NCBI GenBank assembly: GCA_003545625.1
Contig: DODH01000084.1
Coordinates: forward strand, 1-5,640
Source: Nitrospina sp.
Lineage (GTDB): Bacteria > Nitrospinota > Nitrospinia > Nitrospinales > VA-1
Direction of reading: 5' to 3'
Length of the DNA: 5,640 nucleotides
Positions 1 to 5,640 of this stretch are shown piece after piece. A model generated the notes under the pieces. That model did not search any database. It was not told the DNA's origin and saw nothing but the letters and a program-made list of their open reading frames with translations. The translations under genes and the position numbers were made by a program. Position 1 is the first letter of the stretch, and every line of letters starts with the position of its first letter.

Positions 1-108
1 AAAGAAAAGGGCCAAGCTTGCTATCCCCAATGACCAGAAAGAGAGGCGAATACTATTAGAACTGGAATTTAACGTTGATGAATCGGTAGGCTTGATAAAA
101 AATTTCAT
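1..108 (-). CDS. Possible start of a further minus-strand membrane or secreted protein (partial)
   Basis: From the ATG at 108-106 a frame of 36 codons stays open to the left edge. It begins MKFFIKPTD, passes through a Ser/Asn-rich stretch, and reaches a hydrophobic run (SFWSLGIASLALFF), as in an N-terminal membrane anchor or first transmembrane segment. An AGGTG lies about 5 nt upstream of the ATG and could be a ribosome binding site. The direction is the same as the operon, so it could be a sixth member about 220 nt downstream. The same frame is open upstream of the ATG as well, back to about 249, so the start is uncertain. No family can be named from so few residues, and chance openness is a real alternative. 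Confidence 0.3.
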   Translation of the reverse strand, partial: MKFFIKPTDSSTLNSSSNSIRLSFWSLGIASLALFF

Positions 109-114
109 TCTGGC

Positions 115-181
115 ACCTGCAGGATATCCATTTCCAATTGTCGGAGAAGAGCGGAACCATAAACCACACGCCCTTGCAGGT
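115..181. repeat. Short inverted repeat flanking a 53-nt spacer
   Basis: ACCTGCA (115-121) and TGCAGGT (175-181) are perfect inverted copies. Pairing extends inward by a G-T and a G-C pair to nine positions. The right arm abuts the C7 run, and the left arm lies just upstream of the possible minus-strand start at 108. It could form a stem with a long loop, or bound a small element; a chance match of this length is also quite possible. Confidence 0.3.
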
Positions 182-235
182 TCCCCCCCGTTAAAGATCC
201 ACCATAATACTAACCCGAATTCGGTCAAGATCAAG

Positions 236-260
236 CAGAAAACCCCGGCTCAACCAGGAC
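236..260 (-). terminator. Weak rho-independent terminator candidate after the operon
   Basis: On the minus strand CCTGG-TTGAG-CCGGG can form a 5-bp stem (one G-U pair), extendable by two weak G-U pairs, with a 5-nt loop, followed by a short TTTT stretch. It lies about 70 nt past the stop codon of the last gene. The stem and the T tail are both weaker than in a convincing terminator. Confidence 0.25.
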
Positions 261-329
261 AAATCGTAATAAGGACAAATGCCCAGCCCGAAACTCTTAT
301 CCGCTAAATTTTTATACATGGCTGGAAGT

Positions 330-1175
330 TCAGATTCTTCGGACAAAATAATGATGCGCCAGTAAAGTCAAAATATACTGGGCGGCCATAACACAGGCAA
401 GAGGGGTCAGGCTGGCTGAAAGAATGCCAAGAATGGCAAACAGGGCGAGCAGGAAAAGTGGCAGGTCGAGCCCATTCCAGCGCCAAAACACCAGAAGGGT
501 TTTTATTTTCTCATAACAGGCTTTACGTTGCTCAAAGGTCAAATCCGGTTGATGGTCTCCCGTTTTTATCTGGTGCAAAAAATTCCATTTGCCGCGAAAA
601 AATAATTGCTGGACCTGCAAATAATAAAAATAAAGCACCAGCACCGATGATTTTTGGGCCTTAAGTTTTTGGCAGGTGTCTTGAATTTCCCGTTCCATGC
701 CATCATAGCCTTTCAAAATCAAGGTGGATAGGCTCTGCTTGCAATAGTCATAAGAAATGGCCTTCAGGATAATCAGTCCTGTTATGATTTTCAGGACCTG
801 GCTGTATTGAGGAAACCCTATAATGAGCCCCCAAATCACCGCAAGGTAGGCAAAATAACCGGCGATGCCATCTATCAGTCTCCCCCATTCGCTGGCCATG
901 CCCTTGGCCCGGGCCAGCTGGCCGTCTACACAATCCAGCACCAAAGTGGCTTCCAGTAGGACCCCTCCCAGAACCAAGGATGCCGGGCTGGCAAAACTGA
1001 ACGCATAACCGGAAGCAAAACCAATCAGGACAGAAAAATAAGTCACCTGGTTGGGAGTTATCGGGGTGTTTTTCAAAAAGCGTACAATTTGTTGCGCAAT
1101 CGGATCCTGAATATAGCGATTGACCGGCTCCACCATATCTTCGAGTGCGTGCCCCGGTGTGTCAGGAAAACCCAT
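330..1175 (-). CDS. CDP-alcohol phosphatidyltransferase-family membrane protein with altered last Asp
   Basis: This 281-residue polytopic protein belongs to the CDP-alcohol phosphatidyltransferase family, which transfers a phospho-alcohol or phosphatidyl group from a CDP-linked donor to an acceptor hydroxyl at the inner membrane. The signature D-x2-DG-x2-AR-x8-G-x3-D is present as DCVDGQLAR...G...D (Asp81, Asp84, Gly85, Ala88, Arg89, Gly98, Asp102). The preceding segment TPITPNQVT is also typical. The fourth aspartate of the full motif (D-x3-D) is missing: residue 106 is Gly (codon GGT, where GAT would be Asp). Probable membrane segments lie near residues 44-62, 63-80, 103-121, 124-142, 228-252 and 256-274. 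A basic, mostly polar insertion of about 80 residues (145-225) makes it longer than the roughly 200-residue phosphatidylglycerophosphate synthase type. The ATG at 1175 lies 3 nt beyond the previous stop, with AGGA too close to act as a normal ribosome site, so reinitiation is likely; ATG 1136 is an alternative start. Its place in the operon suggests ceramide or diacylglycerol head-group addition; donor and acceptor are unknown. Confidence 0.92.
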   Translation of the reverse strand: MGFPDTPGHALEDMVEPVNRYIQDPIAQQIVRFLKNTPITPNQVTYFSVLIGFASGYAFSFASPASLVLGGVLLEATLVLDCVDGQLARAKGMASEWGRLIDGIAGYFAYLAVIWGLIIGFPQYSQVLKIITGLIILKAISYDYCKQSLSTLILKGYDGMEREIQDTCQKLKAQKSSVLVLYFYYLQVQQLFFRGKWNFLHQIKTGDHQPDLTFEQRKACYEKIKTLLVFWRWNGLDLPLFLLALFAILGILSASLTPLACVMAAQYILTLLAHHYFVRRI

Positions 1176-1178
1176 GTC

Positions 1179-2186
1179 CTAAAACCATTTCTGTTGTTGA
1201 TACCATTGAATCGTCTGGGCCAGTCCCCGGCTCAGGTCATATTGGGGTTCAAATTCCACCGCCGCAAAAAACTTTTCCGATGAAGCCGACCACGAGCTTT
1301 GCTGGATATCAATCATCCTCTGCCGGTCAAAAAGCGCGGGTTTGGAGCTGAAACTGGCCCATGCCTCAAAGAGCAAGGCTACGGGGTTTAGTATCCCTTC
1401 GGGAATTTTCAGGGTTTTCAACCGGACATTCATAATACGCGCGCACTCTTTCGCAACCTGCTCCCATACATGAACCCGGCCATCGGTAACAAAATAGCTG
1501 CAGCCTCTCTGCTGTGAAGGGTGGCAAGCGGTGAGCATGGCCTGAACCATATCCGCAACATAAATCAGGGAAAGCTCTTTGCCCGCCTTGCCAATTTGCA
1601 GTCCCCACCCTTTATGGACCAATTTAATAAAAGTGAAAAAGTTTTCTTCCCGTGGACCATACACCACAGGGGGGCGCAAAACGGTAACAGGGAGCGAATC
1701 CGAAAACCGCAAGGCAATTTCCTCACCCGCAAGTTTAGACTGCCCATAAAAGGTCACCGGTCTACAAGGAGTGGTTTCATCAACCAAGCTACCCTGAGGG
1801 CTGGGACCCGTCGCCGCCAGACTGCTCAGGTGGACAATGCCTTTGACTTGGCCTGCCCGTTTCCGGCATTGCTCGTACAAATTCGAACAAGCAGTAGCGT
1901 TGACCGCGAAATAGACAGAACGGGATTTCGCCTTGGTCAATCCTGCGCAATGGAAGATGTAGTCCATATCCTCCAAAGCGGGGATTTTGAAATCCGGTCG
2001 CGTCAGATCCACCCTGTGAAGATGAATCCGGGAAGCATCCAGCCATTTGAGATCAGAGGATTGCCTCACCAATCCGTGAACCGTGCAACCGGAGGCTAAA
2101 AGCTGGTCCACCAGATGACTGCCGATGAAACCATTGGCGCCGGTAACCAGTACCGTAGTGCCTTTAAGATGCGATAGACCGTTCAT
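1179..2186 (-). CDS. cerR: NAD(P)-dependent epimerase/dehydratase-family reductase, CerR type
   Basis: This is an extended short-chain dehydrogenase of 335 residues. The Rossmann signature TGANGFIGSHL (GxxGxxG at 16-22) lies close to the N-terminus. It is followed by HCAGLTKA (about 79-86, equivalent to the NNAG region), VHLSSLAATG with the catalytic-region Ser (121/122), YGQSK giving the YxxxK pair Tyr147/Lys151, and RPPVVYGPRE (171-180), which is typical of the extended/epimerase group. Sugar epimerases share this fold, but placement directly after SPT and the ceramide-synthase-like gene matches the Caulobacter ceramide reductase CerR, which reduces the 3-oxo group after N-acylation. I chose the ATG at 2186 because it lies 15 codons before the Rossmann glycines. 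The longer frame from 2276 adds a Cys/Arg-rich segment unlike the family and would overlap the previous gene by 113 nt. The chosen start still overlaps by 23 nt, and its AAAGG purine run is about 10 nt upstream, a weak site that suggests coupling. The stop is TAG. Substrate assignment is inferred from context. Confidence 0.88.
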   Translation of the reverse strand: MNGLSHLKGTTVLVTGANGFIGSHLVDQLLASGCTVHGLVRQSSDLKWLDASRIHLHRVDLTRPDFKIPALEDMDYIFHCAGLTKAKSRSVYFAVNATACSNLYEQCRKRAGQVKGIVHLSSLAATGPSPQGSLVDETTPCRPVTFYGQSKLAGEEIALRFSDSLPVTVLRPPVVYGPREENFFTFIKLVHKGWGLQIGKAGKELSLIYVADMVQAMLTACHPSQQRGCSYFVTDGRVHVWEQVAKECARIMNVRLKTLKIPEGILNPVALLFEAWASFSSKPALFDRQRMIDIQQSSWSASSEKFFAAVEFEPQYDLSRGLAQTIQWYQQQKWF

Positions 2187-3279
2187 AGATGCGGTGCCTT
2201 TTATAAATTTGTCCTCCCATCCGGTGCATCGGGTCAACAATGCTTTTGTTGTCCGCCAGCAACCAGGACATCTCAAACCATTTTATTTTTTTTTCCACAA
2301 ACAACCGGAGAGTTTCGTGATAAAACCAGGCATCAATGCCCAGTCTGCGGAATTTTTTCTTCACCCCCAGCATCGGCACCCGGTAAGCGTCAATTTTATT
2401 TTTCTGCCATAAAAACCGCGCCCATCCAAAAGGGAAGAGTCTCCCATCCAATTGTTTGAACACCTGGTTGACATCGGGCAGGGCCAGAGAAAAACCTGCC
2501 GGCTCACCTTTGACTTCGGCTATTAAACAAAATTCTGGTTGCACAATGGATTTCATTTCCCGTGCAGAAAACTCAAATTCTTTTCGAGTCATGGGCACAA
2601 ACCCCCAGTTCCGGCTCCATGCCGAGTTATAAATATCCCAAAGAATGGAAATTTCCTTTTCAAAGCGATCGAGATTGAGGCACCTGACGGTGAAGCGATT
2701 CCTTTGTTTCAGTTTTACTGCGGCATGCTTCAGGTAATCCGGGATCTGAATCGGGTCCATTTTAAAGGCTACAAGGTCTTGGGCTTTTTGCAGGCCCCAT
2801 GCCTCAAAATGTTTTTTATAGTATTCCGGATTATAGGGAATGCCAAACATCGTGGGAGAATCAAACCCTTCTATCAGCAAACCGCACTCGTGATTGGTCG
2901 ACAGGTTCATCGGCCCCATAAGACGGGCAAACCCTCTCTCCTGACACCACTGATAAGCCTTGTCTAATAAAAGATGGGAGATAATCGGATCATCCACCGA
3001 TTCAAACATACCGAACATGCCGACAGGTTCCGGGTGAAGATCCTGATAGCTCCGGTCATGAATCAGAGCGACCCTCCCTACAGGTGACTGGCCCGCATCC
3101 ACCGCCAGAAAGAGATCTACTTCGGCATGCTCAAAAAAGGGATTGCTGTCAGGATTCAGGAACTGTCTGCGTTCCCGGATAAGGGGGGGAACCCAGCATG
3201 GCTGGTCTTTATAAATTTTCCAGGGAAGGCGGACGAACCGTTCCAGGTCCCGAGAGGTTTCAACCTTAATGAGGCCCAT
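2164..3279 (-). CDS. bcerS: GNAT-fold N-acyltransferase, bacterial ceramide synthase type
   Basis: This 371-residue protein resembles the GNAT-related family that includes the Caulobacter ceramide synthase bCerS. Its predicted role is N-acylation of 3-oxo-sphinganine to 3-oxo-ceramide. The N-terminal half contains family-typical blocks: RLPWKIYKDQPCWVPPL (about 17-33), NPFFEHAEVDLFLA (46-59), GPMNLSTNHECGLLIEGF (122-139) and the Tyr-rich IPYNPEYYKKHFEAWG (147-162). The C-terminal GNAT domain holds a plausible acyl-thioester pyrophosphate-binding loop, VKKKFRRLGID (306-316), matching the R/QxxGxG/A pattern loosely. There is no clear signal peptide or membrane span. The start is ATG 3279, whose A is shared with the TAA stop of the SPT gene (TAATG). 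A purine run AAGGG ends 3 nt upstream of the ATG, so translation probably depends on coupling to SPT. The family call comes from recognised motifs plus the position between SPT and the SDR reductase. The ceramide synthase function is inferred; another N-acyltransferase substrate is possible. Confidence 0.85.
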   Translation of the reverse strand: MGLIKVETSRDLERFVRLPWKIYKDQPCWVPPLIRERRQFLNPDSNPFFEHAEVDLFLAVDAGQSPVGRVALIHDRSYQDLHPEPVGMFGMFESVDDPIISHLLLDKAYQWCQERGFARLMGPMNLSTNHECGLLIEGFDSPTMFGIPYNPEYYKKHFEAWGLQKAQDLVAFKMDPIQIPDYLKHAAVKLKQRNRFTVRCLNLDRFEKEISILWDIYNSAWSRNWGFVPMTRKEFEFSAREMKSIVQPEFCLIAEVKGEPAGFSLALPDVNQVFKQLDGRLFPFGWARFLWQKNKIDAYRVPMLGVKKKFRRLGIDAWFYHETLRLFVEKKIKWFEMSWLLADNKSIVDPMHRMGGQIYKRHRIYERSIAS

Positions 3280-4607
3280 TATCCCTTGGGGATAATGCCC
3301 AGTTTTGTCCCCAGTTTCTTGAATGAGCCGAGAACCTTATCAAGATCTTCTTGGTCATGGACACAGGTATAGCTGGTCCGAATCATGGCATTAAGATGCG
3401 GCACAACCGGCGATACCGCGACCCCCGCAAAAATTCCATCATCAAACAGGAGTCTGTTCAAATAAAGCGTTAGAGCTTCTTCTCCTATTTTTATAGGGAC
3501 AATGGGAATGGAGTTGTTATTTACTTGAAAACCCATATCAAAAAATCCCCTTTTGATATAAGCAGTATTTTCCCGCAAGCGGTTGATGCGTTCCGGTTCA
3601 TTAATCATGATATCCAGCCCAGCAATGACCCCGGCAACTGATGCGGGCGGCAGGGCCGCGGTAAAAATAAATGCCGAGGCTTTATGGCGGATGAACTCGA
3701 TGATCTTGGACTTTGCAGAAATAAATCCGCCGATGGACCCCAGGCTTTTGGAAAACGTTCCCATATAAATATCTATTTCGTCTTCCACATTGTAGTAGCT
3801 GGCGATACCCTTGCCGTTTTCACCCATGACACCCAGGCCATGGGCTTCATCAACCATGACGTTGGCTCCATAGTCCTTCGCCAGTTTCACAATGGCGGGA
3901 AGGTTGGCAATATCACCGCTCATACTGAATACGCTGTCGGTGATAATAATCTTACCTTCAACATCCGAATATTTTTTCAAATAATATTCCAGATGGTCCA
4001 TATCATTGTGATGATAGCGGACAGTCTTTCCCTGTGCCACGCTACACCCTTCATAGATACTGGCATGGTTTTCCCGATCCGAAAAAGCTACATCCCTCCT
4101 CCCCAGGAGACAGGCTATGGTGCCCTGGTTTGCCTGGAACCCCGTGGACATGACAATGGTATCTTCCCGGTTCAAGAAAGAGGAAAGCTCCCTTTCCAGG
4201 GTTTTATGCAAATTGAAAGTACCATTGAGAAAACGACTGCCGGTGCAACCAATGCCAAACTTTTCCAACGCATCCCGACCCGCTGAGATCACGCGGGGCT
4301 CCTGGGCCAGCCCAAGATAATTATTGGTGGCCACAGAAATGGCTTTCTTCCCGTCAATGACAACATGGCATCCATCAATCTCCTGGACTTCCCTGAAATA
4401 CGGATAAATCCCCAGTTCCTTGGCCTGCTCCGGAGCAAAATAGCCAAAGCATTTTGCTAGAATCCCTTTTTCCTTACTGCTAGGCGGACGCAGGTGGGAG
4501 TTCTCAAAGTCAAATTTCTCCTTTAATAAGGAAACAATTTTGTTCTTCTTCAAATGAGAGGAGTCCTCATTTTCGAACTCATCGCCCAAGTTAAAAGGTT
4601 TTGTCAT
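3279..4607 (-). CDS. spt: Serine palmitoyltransferase (PLP-dependent alpha-oxoamine synthase)
   Basis: This cytosolic PLP enzyme catalyses the first committed step of sphingolipid synthesis: decarboxylating condensation of L-serine with a long-chain acyl thioester to 3-oxo-sphinganine. With the start at 4607 it has 442 residues. Visible hallmarks: GSRFLNGTF with following HxxLE (about residues 123-138); GFQANQG (156-162); FSDRENH with the PLP-stacking His near 181; VDEAHGLG with Asp253 and His256; GTFSKSLGSIGG with the PLP lysine near 287; FTAALPP (about 315-321); and IRTSYT with Arg near 410, the likely substrate carboxylate ligand. The NGTF motif argues for SPT rather than KBL (CGTQ), BioF or HemA. 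As I recall the Bacteroides and Sphingomonas enzymes, the segment YPYFREV and the GSRFLNGT and FSKSL regions resemble the former. The first 45 or so residues are charged and extend beyond the usual bacterial length of about 400-420. The TAA stop overlaps the next gene's ATG by one base. Specificity for serine and acyl-CoA versus acyl-ACP is not shown by the sequence. Confidence 0.94.
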   Translation of the reverse strand: MTKPFNLGDEFENEDSSHLKKNKIVSLLKEKFDFENSHLRPPSSKEKGILAKCFGYFAPEQAKELGIYPYFREVQEIDGCHVVIDGKKAISVATNNYLGLAQEPRVISAGRDALEKFGIGCTGSRFLNGTFNLHKTLERELSSFLNREDTIVMSTGFQANQGTIACLLGRRDVAFSDRENHASIYEGCSVAQGKTVRYHHNDMDHLEYYLKKYSDVEGKIIITDSVFSMSGDIANLPAIVKLAKDYGANVMVDEAHGLGVMGENGKGIASYYNVEDEIDIYMGTFSKSLGSIGGFISAKSKIIEFIRHKASAFIFTAALPPASVAGVIAGLDIMINEPERINRLRENTAYIKRGFFDMGFQVNNNSIPIVPIKIGEEALTLYLNRLLFDDGIFAGVAVSPVVPHLNAMIRTSYTCVHDQEDLDKVLGSFKKLGTKLGIIPKG

Positions 4608-4613
4608 AAGTTT

Positions 4614-4619
4614 CTCACC
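4614..4619 (-). promoter_or_regulatory. Ribosome binding site deciding the SPT start
   Basis: On the minus strand GGTGAG sits 6 nt before the ATG at 4607-4605. This is the reason for preferring that start over the in-frame ATG at 4661, which would add 18 residues that look unlike the family (MPRCRVGLSF...) and would overlap the desaturase stop codon. Confidence 0.6.
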
Positions 4620-4647
4620 AAAAATTTTTAAAAAAGAAAGCCCTACT

Positions 4648-5640
4648 CTACATCTCGGCATGCTTCCACAACTGGTTTAGCGCAGGAAGCAATCCCGAAC
4701 AAACAGTTTGACCATACAAGGAATTCTCGCCCTGATCCTGGATCAACCGCCGATGCGCTTCTCTTAACGCGTAATAAGGCAAATCGGGAAACAAGTGATG
4801 CGTTGCATGATAGCGAAGCCCCACCGGTGCCCATAAAGGAGTCAGCCATCCATTTCCGGGGATATTAACCGAATCCAGCATTTGGTTCGGGTGGCTCATC
4901 ACATTTTCTTCGGGGTTTTGATAGCGGTGAGCCGCCAAGGTTCTAATGGAGTTAACCATAAAAATCAAAGCACTAACACAGTACCACAGGAACAGAGCTA
5001 TAGCTGGAATAATTTTTGCTACGGTTGCCCCTATAAAAACCCAGGCAACCAGGCACGCCAGAAACTCCTGAATTTTCCAATCTTCCACATTCTTCCAGGA
5101 AGACTCCGGCCGCCGGTAATCCAAATCGATGATCAACGCCGACATCCTGGCCATCAAAAATGTTCTCAGCCTTTTATTGATCAGGGATAGAGGTGCTAAA
5201 ACCAAAAAACGCGCCAAAAATAAAATGGGCACCAGAAACGAAAACAGAATATGAATGACAATCCATTCCTTTCCCTTTAAAGCGAAAGGGAAATATTCTC
5301 CATCTTTTCGGGTTCCATAAAAATTCTGTTTATGGTGATCGAAATGAACGGACTGATAAAGAAAAACAGGAATCATAAAAGGGAAACCACAAAGCATATT
5401 CCAAACCCAACGGAATACCTTGAAGGTTCCCTTTTTGAAATGGGCAATCTCATGGATGAATAAAACTGCCCGATACAACGCCAGGCAGGAGATGCCGACA
5501 AATAAGATTTGCCGGAAAGAAAAAGCCGCCGCCGTCAGGGCCAGTGCAAAAGTTCCCCATCCCAGAAGGGCACTGAATAAAAAATCCAACCAGTAAATGA
5601 GAGGGTCGCGCCGGAACAGATCTTTCACCAGTTCTCTCGC
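4648..5640 (-). CDS. Membrane fatty acid desaturase-superfamily protein, 5' end outside window
   Basis: This is a di-iron membrane desaturase/hydroxylase-type protein. All three histidine boxes of the superfamily are visible (numbering from the GTG at 5628): HEIAH at about residues 59-63, HFDHH at 95-99 and HATHH at 274-278, with a further conserved-looking His in LAAHRY near 234. Hydrophobic stretches lie around residues 12-57, 72-92, 125-150 and 190-226, as expected for a polytopic inner-membrane enzyme. The reading frame stays open through GCG AGA GAA CTG to the window edge, and the desaturase-like segment is already under way there. The GTG at 5628 is therefore probably internal and the true start lies beyond 5640. 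It stops at TAG (4648-4650), 40 nt before the serine palmitoyltransferase start. The family introduces double bonds or hydroxyls into acyl chains using O2 and an electron donor. Position in a ceramide operon suggests a sphingoid base, ceramide or precursor acyl chain as substrate, but the substrate cannot be read from sequence. Family assignment is firm; substrate is inference. Confidence 0.93.
   Translation of the reverse strand, partial: ARELVKDLFRRDPLIYWLDFLFSALLGWGTFALALTAAAFSFRQILFVGISCLALYRAVLFIHEIAHFKKGTFKVFRWVWNMLCGFPFMIPVFLYQSVHFDHHKQNFYGTRKDGEYFPFALKGKEWIVIHILFSFLVPILFLARFLVLAPLSLINKRLRTFLMARMSALIIDLDYRRPESSWKNVEDWKIQEFLACLVAWVFIGATVAKIIPAIALFLWYCVSALIFMVNSIRTLAAHRYQNPEENVMSHPNQMLDSVNIPGNGWLTPLWAPVGLRYHATHHLFPDLPYYALREAHRRLIQDQGENSLYGQTVCSGLLPALNQLWKHAEM

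Larger units (their letters stand above)
1..329. other. Region with no confident gene downstream of the operon
   Basis: This stretch follows the last clear gene. Both strands show fairly long open frames with unrecognisable translations. The plus frame from position 2 is open to a TAA at 305-307. The minus frame from about 249 is open to the left edge and includes hydrophobic stretches. Neither has recognisable motifs over most of its length. A C7 run (183-189) is present. It may be an intergenic spacer, a decayed gene, or the upstream region of another gene beyond the left edge. Confidence 0.5.

Noticed and set aside
92..307. Plus-strand frame with a TTG start, 71 codons
   Set aside because: The TTG has no supporting ribosome site, and the product is rich in Pro, Asn and Lys with no motif. 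It is kept only as part of the unexplained segment.
191..319. Minus-strand 42-codon ORF just after the last gene
   Set aside because: No ribosome binding site precedes the ATG and the translation has no recognisable feature. It is likely chance in the spacer.
283..325. CCAGCC / GGCTGG inverted repeat as a terminator after the last stop codon
   Set aside because: The arms are only 6 bp with a loop of about 30 nt and no T run follows, so it is not a credible intrinsic terminator.
1521..2099. Plus-strand open frame of 192 codons opposite the reductase
   Set aside because: It is antisense to a gene with clear Rossmann and YxxxK motifs, and the translation is low in hydrophobic order and unrecognisable.
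1179..2186. Reading the SDR as a nucleotide-sugar epimerase for surface polysaccharide
   Set aside because: The fold allows it, but no glycosyltransferase or sugar gene is nearby, and the SPT/acyltransferase neighbours favour ceramide reduction.
2187..2276. In-frame ATG at 2276 as the reductase start
   Set aside because: It would overlap the upstream gene by 113 nt, and the added residues (Cys/Trp/Arg-rich) are read from sequence constrained by the acyltransferase. The Rossmann motif fits the start at 2186.
3684..4286. Plus-strand open frame of 200 codons opposite SPT
   Set aside because: It lies wholly antisense to a well-supported gene and has no recognisable motif or ribosome site. It is a shadow of SPT coding.
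3279..4607. Reading the PLP enzyme as KBL, BioF or HemA
   Set aside because: NGTF followed by HxxLE and the lipid-gene neighbours fit SPT. KBL carries CGTQ, and BioF and HemA have different sequences at that site.
4608..4661. In-frame ATG at 4661 as the SPT start, giving 460 residues
   Set aside because: It would overlap the desaturase stop, has no good ribosome site, and adds 18 residues not resembling the family. The ATG at 4607 has GGTGAG at a good distance.

Overview
This window carries a compact, one-directional gene cluster on the minus strand, running from the right edge leftward to about position 330. Five genes are readable. In order of transcription they are: a membrane fatty-acid-desaturase-superfamily protein whose N-terminus lies outside the window; a serine palmitoyltransferase (SPT, PLP enzyme of the alpha-oxoamine synthase family); a GNAT-fold protein of the bacterial ceramide synthase type; an NAD(P)-binding extended SDR/epimerase-type reductase of the CerR type; and a CDP-alcohol phosphatidyltransferase-family membrane enzyme. 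The middle three correspond to the core of bacterial ceramide synthesis as described in Caulobacter (spt, bcerS, cerR). The best reading is therefore a bacterial sphingolipid (ceramide) biosynthesis operon with a candidate tailoring enzyme (desaturase or hydroxylase) in front and a candidate head-group transferase at the end.

How the genes would work together (inference from families and order): SPT condenses serine with a long-chain acyl thioester to give 3-oxo-sphinganine. The GNAT protein N-acylates it to 3-oxo-ceramide, and the SDR reduces the 3-oxo group to give dihydroceramide. The desaturase-like protein would unsaturate or hydroxylate one of the chains, and the CDP-alcohol enzyme would attach a phospho-head group or make a partner lipid. 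No dedicated acyl carrier protein or acyl-ACP synthetase, which accompany SPT in Caulobacter, is present in the window.

Junctions are tight: a 40-nt gap between desaturase and SPT, a 1-nt stop/start overlap (TAATG) between SPT and the GNAT protein, a 23-nt overlap between the GNAT protein and the SDR, and a 3-nt gap between the SDR and the CDP-alcohol enzyme. This supports a single transcript with translational coupling. Its promoter must lie beyond the right edge.

Positions 1-329 hold no confidently identified gene. They contain a weak terminator-like hairpin, a small inverted repeat, a run of seven G (read on the minus strand), and a possible start of a further minus-strand membrane protein running off the left edge.

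Organism: base composition is moderate, close to half GC by eye. Sphingolipid synthesis together with a desaturase suggests a Gram-negative (diderm) bacterium. The SPT looks to me closer to the Bacteroides type than to the Sphingomonas type, but this comparison is from memory and the phylum cannot be settled from the window.
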